Positions 55,801 through 64,000 of a DNA stretch of 64,000 bases are shown here, one piece after another. The notes beneath the pieces are model-generated. The model saw only the letters and a program-made list of their open reading frames with translations. It was not told the origin of the DNA and searched no databases. Position numbers and translations under genes: made by a program. Position 1 is the first letter of the stretch, and each line of letters opens with the position of its first letter. Source of the DNA: Sabellastarte sp. h YS-2021 (Eukaryota > Annelida > Polychaeta > Sabellida > Sabellidae); contig OZ024940.1 in assembly GCA_964017235.1 (NCBI GenBank), positions 29,630,573 through 29,694,572 on the forward strand, written 5' to 3'.

Positions 55801-58800
55801 AACTGACAATGTCCATAACATCTAATAAGCGATGGATTCGTACTGTTCTAATGTTATAAAGATTCAAATATATATTAACTTTAAATACATGTATTTAACT
55901 ACGAAACAGATTTTGTTTACTGGGTGAACCTTCTACATGGATTCTACAACAACACTTAGATAAGGTGACCTTAGATCTAAGTAAATGAAGGTTTTCAGCT
56001 TTACACACTTAGCATATCGAAAAATCCTAAATTCATTGTTGTCACCACTTCAACTTCCTTATTTGGTCTGCGAAACCACACAAGTACTACAGATATCCAT
56101 CAAATGTTATAAAATATTACAAAATATTCCATTTTGTGCCATGATACGGCGCCGAGCGGTAGGTATTAAGGTCTTCTCACCCAGACAATGTAGAGACGAA
56201 CTGGTCCCAGTCTGCCGGGTGGTGAGCCCCACGCCACAGGGTGTGCAGCTGGTCTCCCCGGGGTGCTGCTGATAGAAGCCCAACTCACAGGCCAGGCAGA
56301 GGGAGCCGGGGGTGGGGCTGAAGTGACCTGGGGTACAGGCAACTGGAAAGAACAAGAAAAGTTTTTTAAAAATCTGCTTGCCTAGGCAGGGTGTGTAGCC
56401 GGTCTGCCCAGGGTGATTTTGATAGAAGCCCACCTCACAGGCCACGCAGGGAGAGCCGTGGGTGGAGCTGAAGTGACCTGGGGTACAGGCAACTGCAAGG
56501 AACAAGAAGAGGTTTTTTTAAAAAGTCTGCTGCCCAGAGATAAATGATTACCTCTGCCAAGGAGATATTACTTACATGACCGTTTGTTTTTCGGTTTGTT
56601 TGTAAGCAGAATTACGTAAATACTACTGTTGGCAACTTCATAAAAAAAAATCTGACGACGGGTCGTTGTCCAACTTAGATATAAAACAGATCTTTTTCTT
56701 CCAATCAATGTCATTATGTTGATCACAAAATTATATTTTTTTGTGCTTTTATGAAACGATCCTTGGGTGATTTAAAGATAAAAGGCAAATCAGTGTATAA
56801 ATTTAAATACTTTATATTTAAAGAGAAAGAGCAGGAAGAAATTTAATTTTTTTAAAATACTTGAAAGAAATTTTCAAAATTATTTGATTAAAATAAACAT
56901 TCTTCTGTAACCGTAACTGCATATATTGATACATGCAATTGTACAACTGATGGACTGATATTTATAAATATAATTATTTATTTATACATTTGATGTCAAG
57001 ATATATGTCAATTTGTGACATATAGATTGAAGAAACAAAGAGTGAAAAAAACCCCAACAAACTTACATCTGATTAAATTTTGAGAGTGATCTGGATCACA
57101 TTCTAGATTCAAAAAAAAAATCAATCCAGATTTTCCCATTGACTTATTCTTACATGCCTTGGCAGACATGTGCACTCTCTGAGTGGCTCTTTTTTGTAAT
57201 TTGAACCAAAGCAAATCAGTTTGACGTGGGGCCAAACGCTCACCGCAAATGTTAGATCCGTAGTGCTGGTGACCGGCGGGGCAGACCTTCTGCTCCGTTC
57301 TCTTGTTACTACCGGTGATCAGTCCGGACACGATACCTCGGTGTTCTAACACCCGTGACAGCACCAACTGTTCCAACACCACGTGCTCCTATAAATACAA
57401 TTGAAAAAAACCTCCTAAATCACATCTGTGATAAAAATACCACACATAAAGATGATAATAATTAATCAGAAACAACCAGAGAACAAAGAACTCCAACTAG
57501 GGCTGTTAAAGAGTACTCGAGTACTCGTTAGAGATTAGATTACTAAATTATTTGTAGTACAAAATGAACAAAAGAGTACTCTTTTACACTCAAATAGTGG
57601 CCTTTTATAAACAATTCTTGATAAAAGTGACATAAACTGGTTAAATTTCTGTTAATTTTCAGCGGAAGATGGCACATTTTGTTGTATTTATCGCTAAAAA
57701 GAGTACTCGTTTTAGAGTAGAGTAATGGTAAGAGAGTACTCGAGTACAAAATATGCTACTCGTGGCAGCCCTAACTCCAACGTGGGTGTGTGTGTGTGTG
57801 TCGGGGGTGGGGGGGTGTTCAATCCCAGGGTACAGGCAGATACATAGTGGGTCGGATGACCACTTAAAATGACGGTCCTCTGTGATTGGGTCCTATTCCA
57901 AGTGACAGGTTAAAGAACCTCAGGGACGTTGATAAATGGTCATCCTTGAGACTCTGTATCTTTCAGTTAGGGGGGGGGGGGATGTCAGTCACTTGAGAGC
58001 TTGGGCTGTACGTCTGTAGTCAGGATGGGTCAAGTGGTGCTTTGAGTTCTTTAGTACATGGAGATATTGTGCCGAGTATAAATACATAATACAACCTAAT
58101 ACAATACAATATATGCCTCGCATAAAATATGACATACTACAGCTGGGTGTCTGTTCATCAGAGGGTAAATATACTGGAGACACTGACCTGGCTAAGTCTG
58201 AGATGCATGTCTTGTATAACGCAGGACATGCTACAGCTGGGTGTCTTGTAGGCAGAGGGGAGTTGCAGCTCGGTACTCAATCGCACCACGTCTGAACTCC
58301 TGTCATGTGACTCCTGTTAAAAATACACAACGACTGGATGTACATCATCCAGGACCTGCACTGTACACTGATATTTACCTCTACCTAGATAATTGTTGGA
58401 TTCTCTTTCTTTATTAATATAAAAAACTACTCCAAGGATTTACTTTATATTTTCACAGTAGATGGGTCTTGCTTTAAGATTGAACTGAATTCCATTTGAT
58501 GCATAGCCAATTTTGGATAAAGGATATCTTTTTAAAGGATTTGTGAACTCTTTGGCAGATGCATGCAGCAGTGGCCCAGTGGTAATACACTCGCCCCCTA
58601 CCTCTGAGGCCAGACTTTGAATCCCAGCCTGACTTCATTGTAGGAATGACAGTAGCCGCTTGCCATTGGTTTACAGTACGGAACCTTGACCCACTGTATA
58701 TACTGGTTTCCTCTGCCCTTCCAACTACCGGTCACAATATAACTGGTATTAAGCAACCCGTGGGACATAAAAAGGGTGGTTGCTCTTCGCAGGTTCAAAT

Positions 58801-60764
58801 TAATGTAAAATCCCTTGGTGGTTCTCCAGGGTGGTTGCTCCTTGCAGGTGGTTGCTCCTTGCAGGTGGTCGCTTGAGCAGGTTTGTTGGACTGTAGATGT
58901 TATATAAAACAACCAAGTAAAACAAGATCACTCCAAGAACGCAAAACTCATCAATCCAACATTGGTTATAGTGGACTCTTTTAAAAACTTCCTGGATCTG
59001 ATTCATCACCAAATCTAACCATCTACTTCTGAAAACTGTCCCCCCCCCCTCCCTACTCCCACGAAACACACCTGACACTGAGAAGTCACTGTGAAGTCGC
59101 ATTCAGTATATCCCTTGCAGAGTTCTGTCTTGGTGGCGGTCACAATCTCCACTTCTCGGGTGGGAGTACACTGACCGCCCACTTCGTACAGGAATTCATC
59201 GGTGTAGCTGATTGTGGGGTATCTGTAAACTGTTTAAATAGTATATGTATAGTAATTTGGAGCTTCAAATCTAAATAAAAATATTAAATATATATCATAT
59301 ATATATTGAAAAGTCTGAACTCTGATGTGCTTGATTTATGGTTCAAGGAATCTAACAAAATTCAAACTTCAAAATTTATGGTTTTACGTCCTGTTTGACA
59401 GTCGGGGTCATACTGGGAGAGGTCCTTAGCATTTGTCACTTTGTGGGAGTCGAAGGCACACAGAGGTGACCGCCTGTGATTAGATACCAAACTTACTAAA
59501 CATTTGGCCAACGAGGACCTTGTGAGAGAACCATCATCTAAAGGACTAATTTAATCTAATGAACTTTAATAGTGCTTAATCTCCATCAGTTGACAGACTC
59601 TAACACGTAGCTAGGCATAAAGGAGACTGATATATAGAAGAAATTCAAATTAAATCATTGTGACCTTTATGACCCCTGCTCACCTGTGAGGTAGTGGCTC
59701 ATGATGTACTGCTGGGAAGATGCTTTAGCCGTACACGTATACAGCCCGGTATGCTGTGCCCGGGCATCCAATACACGCAGCACACTGCCCCCGCCCAGCT
59801 GCACAAACCTGTCAGGCGAGGGGATGTCTCCCCAACTGTCTGTCCATGAGAACTGGGTGACGCTGCCAACCTGGTGTTTACTACTGCCTTGGAGACATGC
59901 AATGTCTACTTGACCTCCCTCAGCTACCAGTACTGATGGAAAAAAAATGGAAACCAAGGTATGTGCAAGCTAAAAGGTTTGTTCAGTTGTCAAATAATGT
60001 AAAATTAATAAGTTTAAATCTTGAAATATTTGTATACCCCCGACATGGTATAATGTTACAACTGAAACACATTTGGCAATTTTACAGAAATATCTTGGGA
60101 CCCCCAGAACTCCATAATTGTGAAAAAGCCAAGGACAATTTTGTGAGACCCTGCTATCTAACTTTGAAGTATTATTTCCAATAAACCTGCATCCAGCTTA
60201 ATTAGCAATAAACATACAATTTTTTCTACCAAAGTCAAAACTTGGTGTATTTAAGACATTGAGAAGCCTTAACTGCTATCCCTGTGCATACTCGTTAATT
60301 CTTCTTAATTTGTGAATGATAGTGGATTTCTTTTGAGCAAAATATATACTGACATATGCACAAGGTATAAATATAGTTTAGACAAAAAAACCCAAAAAAA
60401 CTAACATCTTATAGAGGTATGCAGAAAATATTAACTAGTACAAAACATAATATATTTTACATTTTATATTTTGGAGGTCTATTAAATTACATAAATATTA
60501 GTATGAATTACAAAGAAACATGTGTACACACTCCCATATATGTGTGTATTACGAGCATGTGTAGTTAGTACTTAAACAGTCACAAACTTTTTCCTTGTGC
60601 AACGGGACATATTTAAATATTAAAAATATCTTATTGTTTGACAATAGTTTAGATGAAAAAGAGAACTATAAACCTGAGCCAGGTGGAGCAGCGATTGCAT
60701 TGCCTGTTGTAGCTGTAAAACAGCTACAAAAGGCGCAAACATATATAGGGAACTTGCCGGCCAT
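52656..60764 (-). CDS. Single-pass membrane protein: Ig domain plus GCC2/GCC3 Cys-rich domain
   Basis: Not recognised as a named orthologue. Nine phase-consistent exons give about 503 residues: putative signal peptide (1-23), Ig-like domain (about 31-115), Cys-containing stem (115-250), a GCC2/GCC3 (ephrin-receptor-like) domain (about 245-310; pattern CxPGHFSPTPGSLCLAC..GFYQ..PGETSCTPC), one transmembrane helix (about 331-355, ALACVMVLFMVSTGVLGYMY), then about 148 residues of polar, basic tail ending RPMENGSD. Orientation implies a type I surface protein with extracellular Ig/Cys-rich parts. GCC2/GCC3 domains also occur in SCUBE, SVEP1 and Eph receptors, but no EGF, CUB, sushi or kinase domain is seen. 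A partial duplicate of the Cys-rich exon (56382-56492) lies just upstream of the real one. The tail has no domain I know. Confidence 0.8.
53138..53366 (+). repeat. tRNA-derived SINE, family A
   Basis: Best preserved copy: GGGCACGGTGGTGCAGTGGT (A box TGGTGCAGTGG), B box GGTTCAAACCC, tail AAAACCCAAATAAAC. In the exon 8/9 intron of the Ig/GCC gene. Confidence 0.9.
53881..54180 (-). CDS. Ig/GCC membrane protein exon 8 (cytoplasmic tail)
   Basis: 300 bp, acceptor CTGTAG, donor AGAG|GTTGGG (weak). Encodes LRRKIQNQEAERSEELGMK, YVPLGKMSKFDSLAQMVWSG and FGKRQRKAEAEQQSASSLEE. Polar, basic, no recognised domain. Confidence 0.87.
54310..54565. repeat. Dispersed repeat family E
   Basis: GTGAAATTTTCAGGAAACAG, GGCGGTGATCCAGATCACCA and GGCCTTGGCGGAGGCCTGCT (last element of the family), in the exon 7/8 intron of the Ig/GCC gene. 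Confidence 0.6.
54786..55018 (+). repeat. tRNA-derived SINE, family A
   Basis: GCCACAGAGTGGCAGAGTGG head, GGTTCGGTTCC B box, TTACAGTACAGAACCCTGAC body and CTAAATAAATC tail; followed directly by a family B copy. Confidence 0.85.
55024..55206 (+). repeat. tRNA-derived SINE, family B
   Basis: GGCTCAGTGGTGTAGCGGTT head (A box), internal loss around the B box, CAACTAGTATGCACTGGTTC body, GACGTAAAACAAAAAAA tail. Confidence 0.85.
55301..55436 (-). CDS. Ig/GCC membrane protein exon 7 (transmembrane helix)
   Basis: 136 bp, acceptor CTATAG, donor ATAG|GTGAGA. Extracellular juxtamembrane VNLSASQMETECTQN with an NLS sequon, followed by a hydrophobic helix (VAALACVMVLFMVSTGVLGY) and MYY before the basic stop-transfer LRRK of exon 8. 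Confidence 0.9.
55490..55760. repeat. Dispersed repeat family E
   Basis: GCAAAGGAGGTTCTAAATTC, GGAACTTCATGAAAAAATAT, GATGTAGATCACCATCTGGA and TCCTTGGCAGAGGTGTGCAC. Confidence 0.6.
56181..56342 (-). CDS. Ig/GCC membrane protein exon 6 (GCC2/GCC3 domain)
   Basis: 162 bp, acceptor TTCCAG, donor CTGG|GTGAGA. Encodes ACTPGHFSPTPGSLCLACEL, GFYQQHPGETSCTPC, and GLTTRQTGTSSSLHC, a complete GCC2/GCC3 (ephrin-receptor-like) repeat in pattern. Confidence 0.92.
56343..56515. repeat. Exon 6 acceptor-junction duplication in the Ig/GCC gene
   Basis: A 150-bp tandem duplication carries TTCTTGTTCTTTCCAG-like acceptor sequence and the first two thirds of exon 6; the reading frame runs through both copies. 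Confidence 0.85.
56382..56492 (-). CDS. Duplicated GCC2/GCC3 half-exon (5b), optional
   Basis: A copy of the 5' part of exon 6 with its own acceptor (CCTTGCAG), reading ACTPGHFSSTHGSPCVACEV then QTGYTPCL; one domain Cys is Tyr. The only in-phase donor is a GC (CTAG|GCAAGC), and the gap to exon 6 is 39 bases, too short for a normal intron but open in the same frame (13 codons). It may be read as one longer exon with exon 6, used alternatively, or silent. Confidence 0.45.
   Translation of the reverse strand: MPVPQVTSAPPTALPAWPVRWASIKITLGRPATHPA
57244..57388 (-). CDS. Ig/GCC membrane protein exon 5
   Basis: 145 bp, acceptor TTATAG, donor TGCG|GTGAGC. Helical stretch EHVVLEQLVLSRVLEHRG, then VCPAGHQHYGSNIC, the start of the Cys-rich domain that continues in exon 6. 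Confidence 0.88.
57498..57773. mobile_element. hAT-type MITE (family 3) with perfect 8-bp TSD
   Basis: 276 bp from TAGGGCTG to CAGCCCTA, flanked by identical ACTCCAAC (57490-57497 and 57774-57781). The interior has repeated GAGTACTCGAGTACTCG-type palindromes. In the exon 4/5 intron of the Ig/GCC gene. Confidence 0.9.
57815..58112 (+). repeat. tRNA-derived SINE, family C (head truncated)
   Basis: Begins at the B box (GTTCAATCCC), then GATGACCACTTAAAATGACG and a tail GTATAAATACATAATACAAC. Confidence 0.8.
58125..58180. repeat. Partial copy of Ig/GCC exon 4
   Basis: TGACATACTACAGCTGGGTG and TCAGAGGG match exon 4's GGACATGCTACAGCTGGGTG and GCAGAGGG at a distance of about 98 bases, spanning the donor. 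Confidence 0.6.
58188..58313 (-). CDS. Ig/GCC membrane protein exon 4
   Basis: 42 codons, phase 0/0, acceptor TAACAG, donor CAG|GTCAGT. Contains PSCSMSCVIQDMHLRLSQ. A degenerate copy of its interior lies just beyond the donor (58125-58180). Confidence 0.85.
58565..58772 (+). repeat. tRNA-derived SINE, family A (3'-truncated)
   Basis: CAGCAGTGGCCCAGTGGTAA head and TGGTTTACAGTACGGAACCT body; the tail ends GGGACATAAAA. Confidence 0.75.
59072..59229 (-). CDS. Ig/GCC membrane protein exon 3
   Basis: 158 bp, acceptor AAACAG at 59230-59231, donor CAG|GTGTGT. Encodes TVYRYPTISYTDEFLYEVGG, then QCTPTREVEIVTATKTELC and ECDFTVTSQC. A closer AG at 59223-59224 would break phase with exon 2 (stop in that frame), so the upstream AG is used. 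Four Cys in a stem-like region. Confidence 0.85.
59374..59475 (-). repeat. SINE tail fragment, family B
   Basis: GGTTTTACGTCCTGTTTGAC and AGTCGGGGTCATACTGGG resemble the family B 3' end. Confidence 0.45.
59684..59932 (-). CDS. Ig/GCC membrane protein exon 2 (Ig domain)
   Basis: 249 bp, acceptor CATCAG, donor ACAG|GTGAGC. One Ig-like domain: first Cys in VDIACLQG, core Trp in FSWTDSW, and second Cys in the QHTGLYTCTAK motif typical of V/I-set domains. Confidence 0.9.
60674..60764 (-). CDS. Ig/GCC membrane protein exon 1 (signal peptide), predicted
   Basis: ATG at 60762-60764 (context AAAAATGG) opens MAGKFPIYVCAFCSCFTATT, a plausible signal peptide, then GNAIAAPPG. Donor TCAG|GTTTAT is only moderately good, but leaves one base (G), exactly the phase needed by exon 2 (Ser-Val-Leu-Val). 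An in-frame upstream ATG exists at 60855-60857; the shorter start is preferred because it places the hydrophobic stretch at the N-terminus. Confidence 0.55.
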
Positions 60765-60815
60765 TTTTATCCTCCCATTTTCACCATGGCTTTTGTAGCG
60801 ACATTCTTGTGCTTG

Positions 60816-60823
60816 TGACGTCA
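60816..60823. promoter_or_regulatory. Perfect CRE palindrome TGACGTCA
   Basis: TGACGTCA lies 52 bases upstream of the predicted ATG of the Ig/GCC gene, and a second GACGTCA half-palindrome is at 60850-60856. CREB/ATF factors bind this sequence. The surrounding 60800-61330 is relatively CpG-rich for this window and lies between two divergent genes. Confidence 0.5.
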
Positions 60824-61275
60824 TAATAGATACGCTACGTGAACAAGGCGACGTCATTTTGACGACACAAGGTCATTGGAAAAACTGTTTTCAAAATGGC
60901 TACTTCAGTGTTTTGTCAACACCGCTCCAAATTTAAGCAAAGTTTATGATTATTGGGACATTCAGCATGGATTTACGCAAATGGGGACCCACAATTTGTA
61001 AGCTGTTTACTTTGCGGTTTGTTTTGATCTCGCGAGATCACGCTAGTCCACAAAATTCAAGGGGTGTTGCGTTTCTTTATTTTCCCCAACATTGGTTTTA
61101 CTGTCAATCTCTCTTTCTGTTTGAAAGATTGTGCCATTCGTTGAAATAATTTGATTATCCCCGTCAGGTGGCTGTTTTGTTCTTTCAGGAAATATTTGAT
61201 TTTACTAATATAAACGTCAATCATGACGTGTGATAAAGCTTACGTCCCACTTTAACGTTGGCCGCATACCTTGTT

Positions 61276-61297
61276 ACTTCCGCCGTCCGCCGGAAGT
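61276..61297. promoter_or_regulatory. Inverted pair of Ets-type sites
   Basis: ACTTCCG at 61276-61282 and CGGAAGT at 61291-61297 face each other across 8 bases; another ACTTCCGG is near 61470. Ets/GABP sites of this form are common in CpG promoters. Probably part of the bidirectional promoter region, but no TSS is visible. Confidence 0.4.
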
Positions 61298-61912
61298 TAC
61301 TGACATTTTATAATTTTTAAAACGTGGGCTGAGAAATATCCTTCTTCTTGGGCTACACTTAGCTGTGGTGTTTACTATCACTTTTACAGTGAGTTGTATT
61401 TTTATTATTCATTTAAAAAAAATCATTGGTATATGTTTTAAATGTTTACGTCAAATATCTAATATATCTAACTTCCGGTGAGCAATTTAGCGCCACAAAT
61501 CGAATTTTTAAATTCAGTTTAAAAAGGTATGTATTGTTAACTTTTTAAAATCATTTTAAAGAATGCAAACAAGTCACTTTTGACAAATATAGTTACAGTA
61601 CATTTGAAATAATTTCCTGCTGATTACTTTATTGGACTCATTTCACGTGTGTCCCCCCCCCCCCCACCCCCCCGACTAACTGACTGTTATAGTGCTTAAT
61701 CTCCATCACTGAAGGACTCTAAGCCGCAACTGAACATAAAGCATTAAGGCAGTTGGCATTAATCCGAGGACATAGCCGGGTCATACCAAGGGGACACAGG
61801 GTGACAGGAGAGGCTATGGGATATGCTTTTTGCAAACGGGTAAGTTTTAAGCTTCTTTCTGAAGGAGGCAACTGATGCTGCACTGCGGACATCATGGGGG
61901 AATTCATTCCAG

Positions 61913-62223
61913 GGGCCGATTTCACTAAAGTACTTAAACTAAGTCCCTTTATTGGCTAAGTCTTGGACTTAAATCTAAGATTTTGGTCTTAGCTAGGTCT
62001 GGGACTTAAAATGGATTTCACAAAGGTGACTTATTTAAGTCCTCTTCACAAAATTTAAGCCCACTACCTCCCAGACTTAAAGTTAAGTCCACTGACTTAG
62101 CTGCTTTGTGAAATCCGCTAAGTCTAAGACCACAGACTTAACATTCTGTTGACAAAAGTTAAGCCCAAAGTCTTAAATTTAAGTCTAAATCTGGACTTAA
62201 GTCCCTTTGTGAAATCGGCCCCT
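61913..62223. mobile_element. Foldback MITE, GGGGCCGATTTCAC type
   Basis: About 311 bp, ends CAGGGGCCGATTTCAC and GTGAAATCGGCCCCTG, with inner repeats of TTAAGTC/GACTTAA. Confidence 0.85.
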
Positions 62224-62291
62224 GGCTTAAGTTCTGAAATGGCCATCGGTTCCAAAATGGCAAAAAAATAATGTTTGCTTTGTAAAATTAA

Positions 62292-62370
62292 ATGGCCTGT
62301 AACTGTCTACTTGCAGGTGTGTGGTTGTTTCTTCTTACTTTACTGGCCAGCTGTTTCAGTTCATCAACAG
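62292..62370 (+). CDS. Start of a secreted or membrane protein, coding exon 1
   Basis: ATG at 62292 opens MACNCLLAGVWLFLLTLLAS then CFSSST, a near-ideal signal peptide of about 25 residues. Donor ACAG|GTAAAT leaves one base, which joins exon 2 as Gly. An alternative is an acceptor at 62315-62316 (CTTGCAG) with a further upstream exon; the frame is the same. The Kozak context (TAA before ATGG) is ordinary. I do not recognise the protein. Confidence 0.65.
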
Positions 62371-62822
62371 GTAAATTACTGATGTTGATTTGTAGTCCTT
62401 ACCTTTAAGTACCCAACTACGCTTTGCTCCCTAGAGAGTGAAGTATAGTTTGGTACTTAAGGAGTAGTTGATTTGATATCAGTTTTAAGGGATGAATTCC
62501 TGTGTATATAAAATTCTATGTTATAAAAACGCGACAGCACAACAGATTTCCATCAAATCACATAATGCGCCATTTTGACGTGATATAACACTTTTATGTA
62601 GGGACATCAGCTAATTCCAACAATTCAAGGATTTTATCTGATTATTTGTGTGTGTTTATGGGAGCTGCCATTATTGGATGATGCATGTTTCCTGTCATGG
62701 TACATAATAAACTTATGAGAGTTCGATGTTGAGCTGAAATTTTGTGCATGAGCATTTGATCCTTATTGTCACACCCCTAACCCATTTCTTTGCAAACTTA
62801 AAATTTTATTTTTTTGGCACAG

Positions 62823-62872
62823 GTGAAAGTGTATCCCAGCATGCAGCAGCGGAAGAACAGGTGGAGAATCAG
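62823..62872 (+). CDS. Secreted or membrane protein, coding exon 2
   Basis: 50 bp, acceptor GGCACAG, donor CAG|GTAGGT, phase-consistent with exon 1. Encodes GESVSQHAAAEEQVENQ, an acidic, polar start of the mature chain. The next exon is beyond 64000 or not visible; no coding signal was found at 62880-64000. Confidence 0.65.
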
Positions 62873-62989
62873 GTAGGTGACTTTCAGGTGGTGGTAAAGA
62901 TAGCAGTGAATATTTTCCAGTACTTCCATATTCACCCAAGATAGAAGGAAGGGGGGTGGGGTGGGGGGGAACCTGGGCGCAGTTTCACA

Positions 62990-63992
62990 AACTGTCTCAG
63001 ACTTAGAGTAAGTCAGGGACTTAAATCTGAGCCTTTTGTCTTTGCCAAGTCCTGGGGCCGGTTTCACAAAGGGTCTCAGACTTAGGCTAAGTCAGGGACT
63101 TAAATCTGAGTCTTTTGTCTTTGGCAAGTCCTGGACTTAAATGGATTTCACAAAGGCTGACTTAGCTTGTCATATAACCACGGTGGTTTTCTAGGTCATG
63201 TGACCCTTTATTTCTACTCAAAATATTTTAGTGGTAATATATATCCTTTGTTTAGCTAATTTTATCTTTGAAAAAATGCTGTATTTTTAAATGGGAAACC
63301 TTATAATTACACATACATATCCAAATAATAATTTAGGGCAGTGTTCTATATATTTATTCTTTATTTTCAAGCATTTCAAATTTTGAAGTGACAAAAATAT
63401 GGCGGCCATATTTAAGCCTTTGTTTACAAAAGTTAAGCCCACTCTTGGGTAGACTTAACCAAAGCCTAAACTTAGCAGCTTTGTGAAATCCTCCAAGTCT
63501 AAGATCACAGACTTAGCCTCATTTTAAGACAAAAGTCTTCAATTTAAGTCTAAGTCTGGGCTAAGTCCTTTTGTGAAATCGGCCCCAGGACTTAATGGCC
63601 TTCACAAAAGGTGACTTATCAAATAGCCATTAGCCACAGTTTTTTTCTATGTCACGTGACCCTTTATGTCTAGTCAGAATATTTCAGTGGTGGCATATAT
63701 CCTTTATTTAACCCATTTTATCTTTGAAAAAAAATGATGTTTTTCAAAGGAAAGGCTTGTAACCATATAAATATGTCCAAAGATTGATTTGAGGAGGTGT
63801 TCTATATATTTATCCTTTATTTTCAAGCCTTTCAAATTTTGAAGTGAGAAAAAATATGTGGCAGCCATATTTAAGTCTTTGCTTACAAAAGTTAAGCCCA
63901 CTCCCGAGTAGACTTAGCCAAAGCCTACACCATCTTTGTGAAACCCTCTTTAAGTCTAAGACCACATCCTTAGCCTTATTTAGAATGTACAC
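62990..63992. mobile_element. Foldback MITE cluster with internal tandem duplication
   Basis: GGGGCCGGTTTCACAAAG at 63055 pairs with CTTTTGTGAAATCGGCCCC at 63568. The ~420-bp interior 63170-63590 is repeated, diverged, at 63594-63992, which runs to the window edge. Fills the intron after the second coding exon of the plus-strand gene. Confidence 0.75.
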
Positions 63993-64000
63993 TTATCTCA

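Larger units (their letters stand above)
60765..62291. other. Intergenic region between divergent genes
   Basis: About 1.5 kb between the predicted start codons of the Ig/GCC gene (minus) and the signal-peptide gene (plus). Holds CRE and Ets-type motifs in 60816-61470, a C tract at 61653-61674, a dispersed repeat at 61685-61910 and a foldback MITE at 61913-62223. Confidence 0.6.

Noticed and set aside
59072-59222. Exon 3 of the Ig/GCC gene starting at the nearer AG (59223-59224)
   Set aside because: It puts exon 3 out of frame with exon 2 and meets a stop; the AG at 59230-59231 restores phase.
60946-61149. Plus-strand open frame of 67 residues in the intergenic region
   Set aside because: No signal peptide, splice context or family resemblance; lies in the promoter-like CpG-richer stretch.

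Overview
The window looks like nuclear DNA of a lophotrochozoan animal, probably a bivalve mollusc. It has intron-rich genes, AT-rich non-coding DNA, several tRNA-derived SINE families, hAT-type MITEs, and large intronic satellite arrays of the sort described in bivalve pearl/Helentron-like elements. The organism is an inference; the gene calls rest on splice sites and reading frames checked base by base.

Layout. (1) 1-4415: 3' flank of the first gene, filled with dispersed repeats. (2) 4416-46724, minus strand: an almost complete MRP1/ABCC1-type ABC exporter. I could place 32 coding exons; all 31 internal junctions join in phase and give about 1549 residues from TMD0 to a C-terminus ending AMAKDAGLT. 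Only a short initiating exon (about 16 residues in human MRP1) was not found; it should lie between 46725 and about 52400. (3) 52656-60764, minus strand: a nine-exon single-pass membrane protein of about 503 residues: putative signal peptide, one Ig domain, a Cys-containing stem, a GCC2/GCC3 (ephrin-receptor-like) Cys-rich domain, one transmembrane helix and a basic cytoplasmic tail. I do not recognise an orthologue. (4) 62292-62872, plus strand: the first two coding exons of a secreted or membrane protein that continues past the window. Genes 3 and 4 are divergent and share about 1.5 kb holding a perfect CRE palindrome and paired Ets-type sites.

Introns carry most of the novelty. The exon 11/12 intron holds an ~8.6 kb element whose core is a 155-bp satellite organised as 12-mer (1860 bp) higher-order repeats. 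The exon 19/20 intron holds a 169-bp satellite organised as 6-mer (1006 bp) higher-order repeats. Both arrays end in a flank closing with a hairpin followed by ACATAAAAAT, so they look like cores of one class of mobile element.

The most unusual pattern is that many exons of the exporter (9, 17, 19, 20, 22, 26, 27, 30, 32, 33) and two exons of the neighbouring gene have their splice junctions (some exon bases plus adjacent intron) tandemly copied into the adjoining intron, from one extra copy to about 14. Several arrays keep decoy splice sites and open reading frames in the exon's own frame. No rRNA, true tRNA gene, CRISPR array or reverse-transcriptase-bearing element was recognised.
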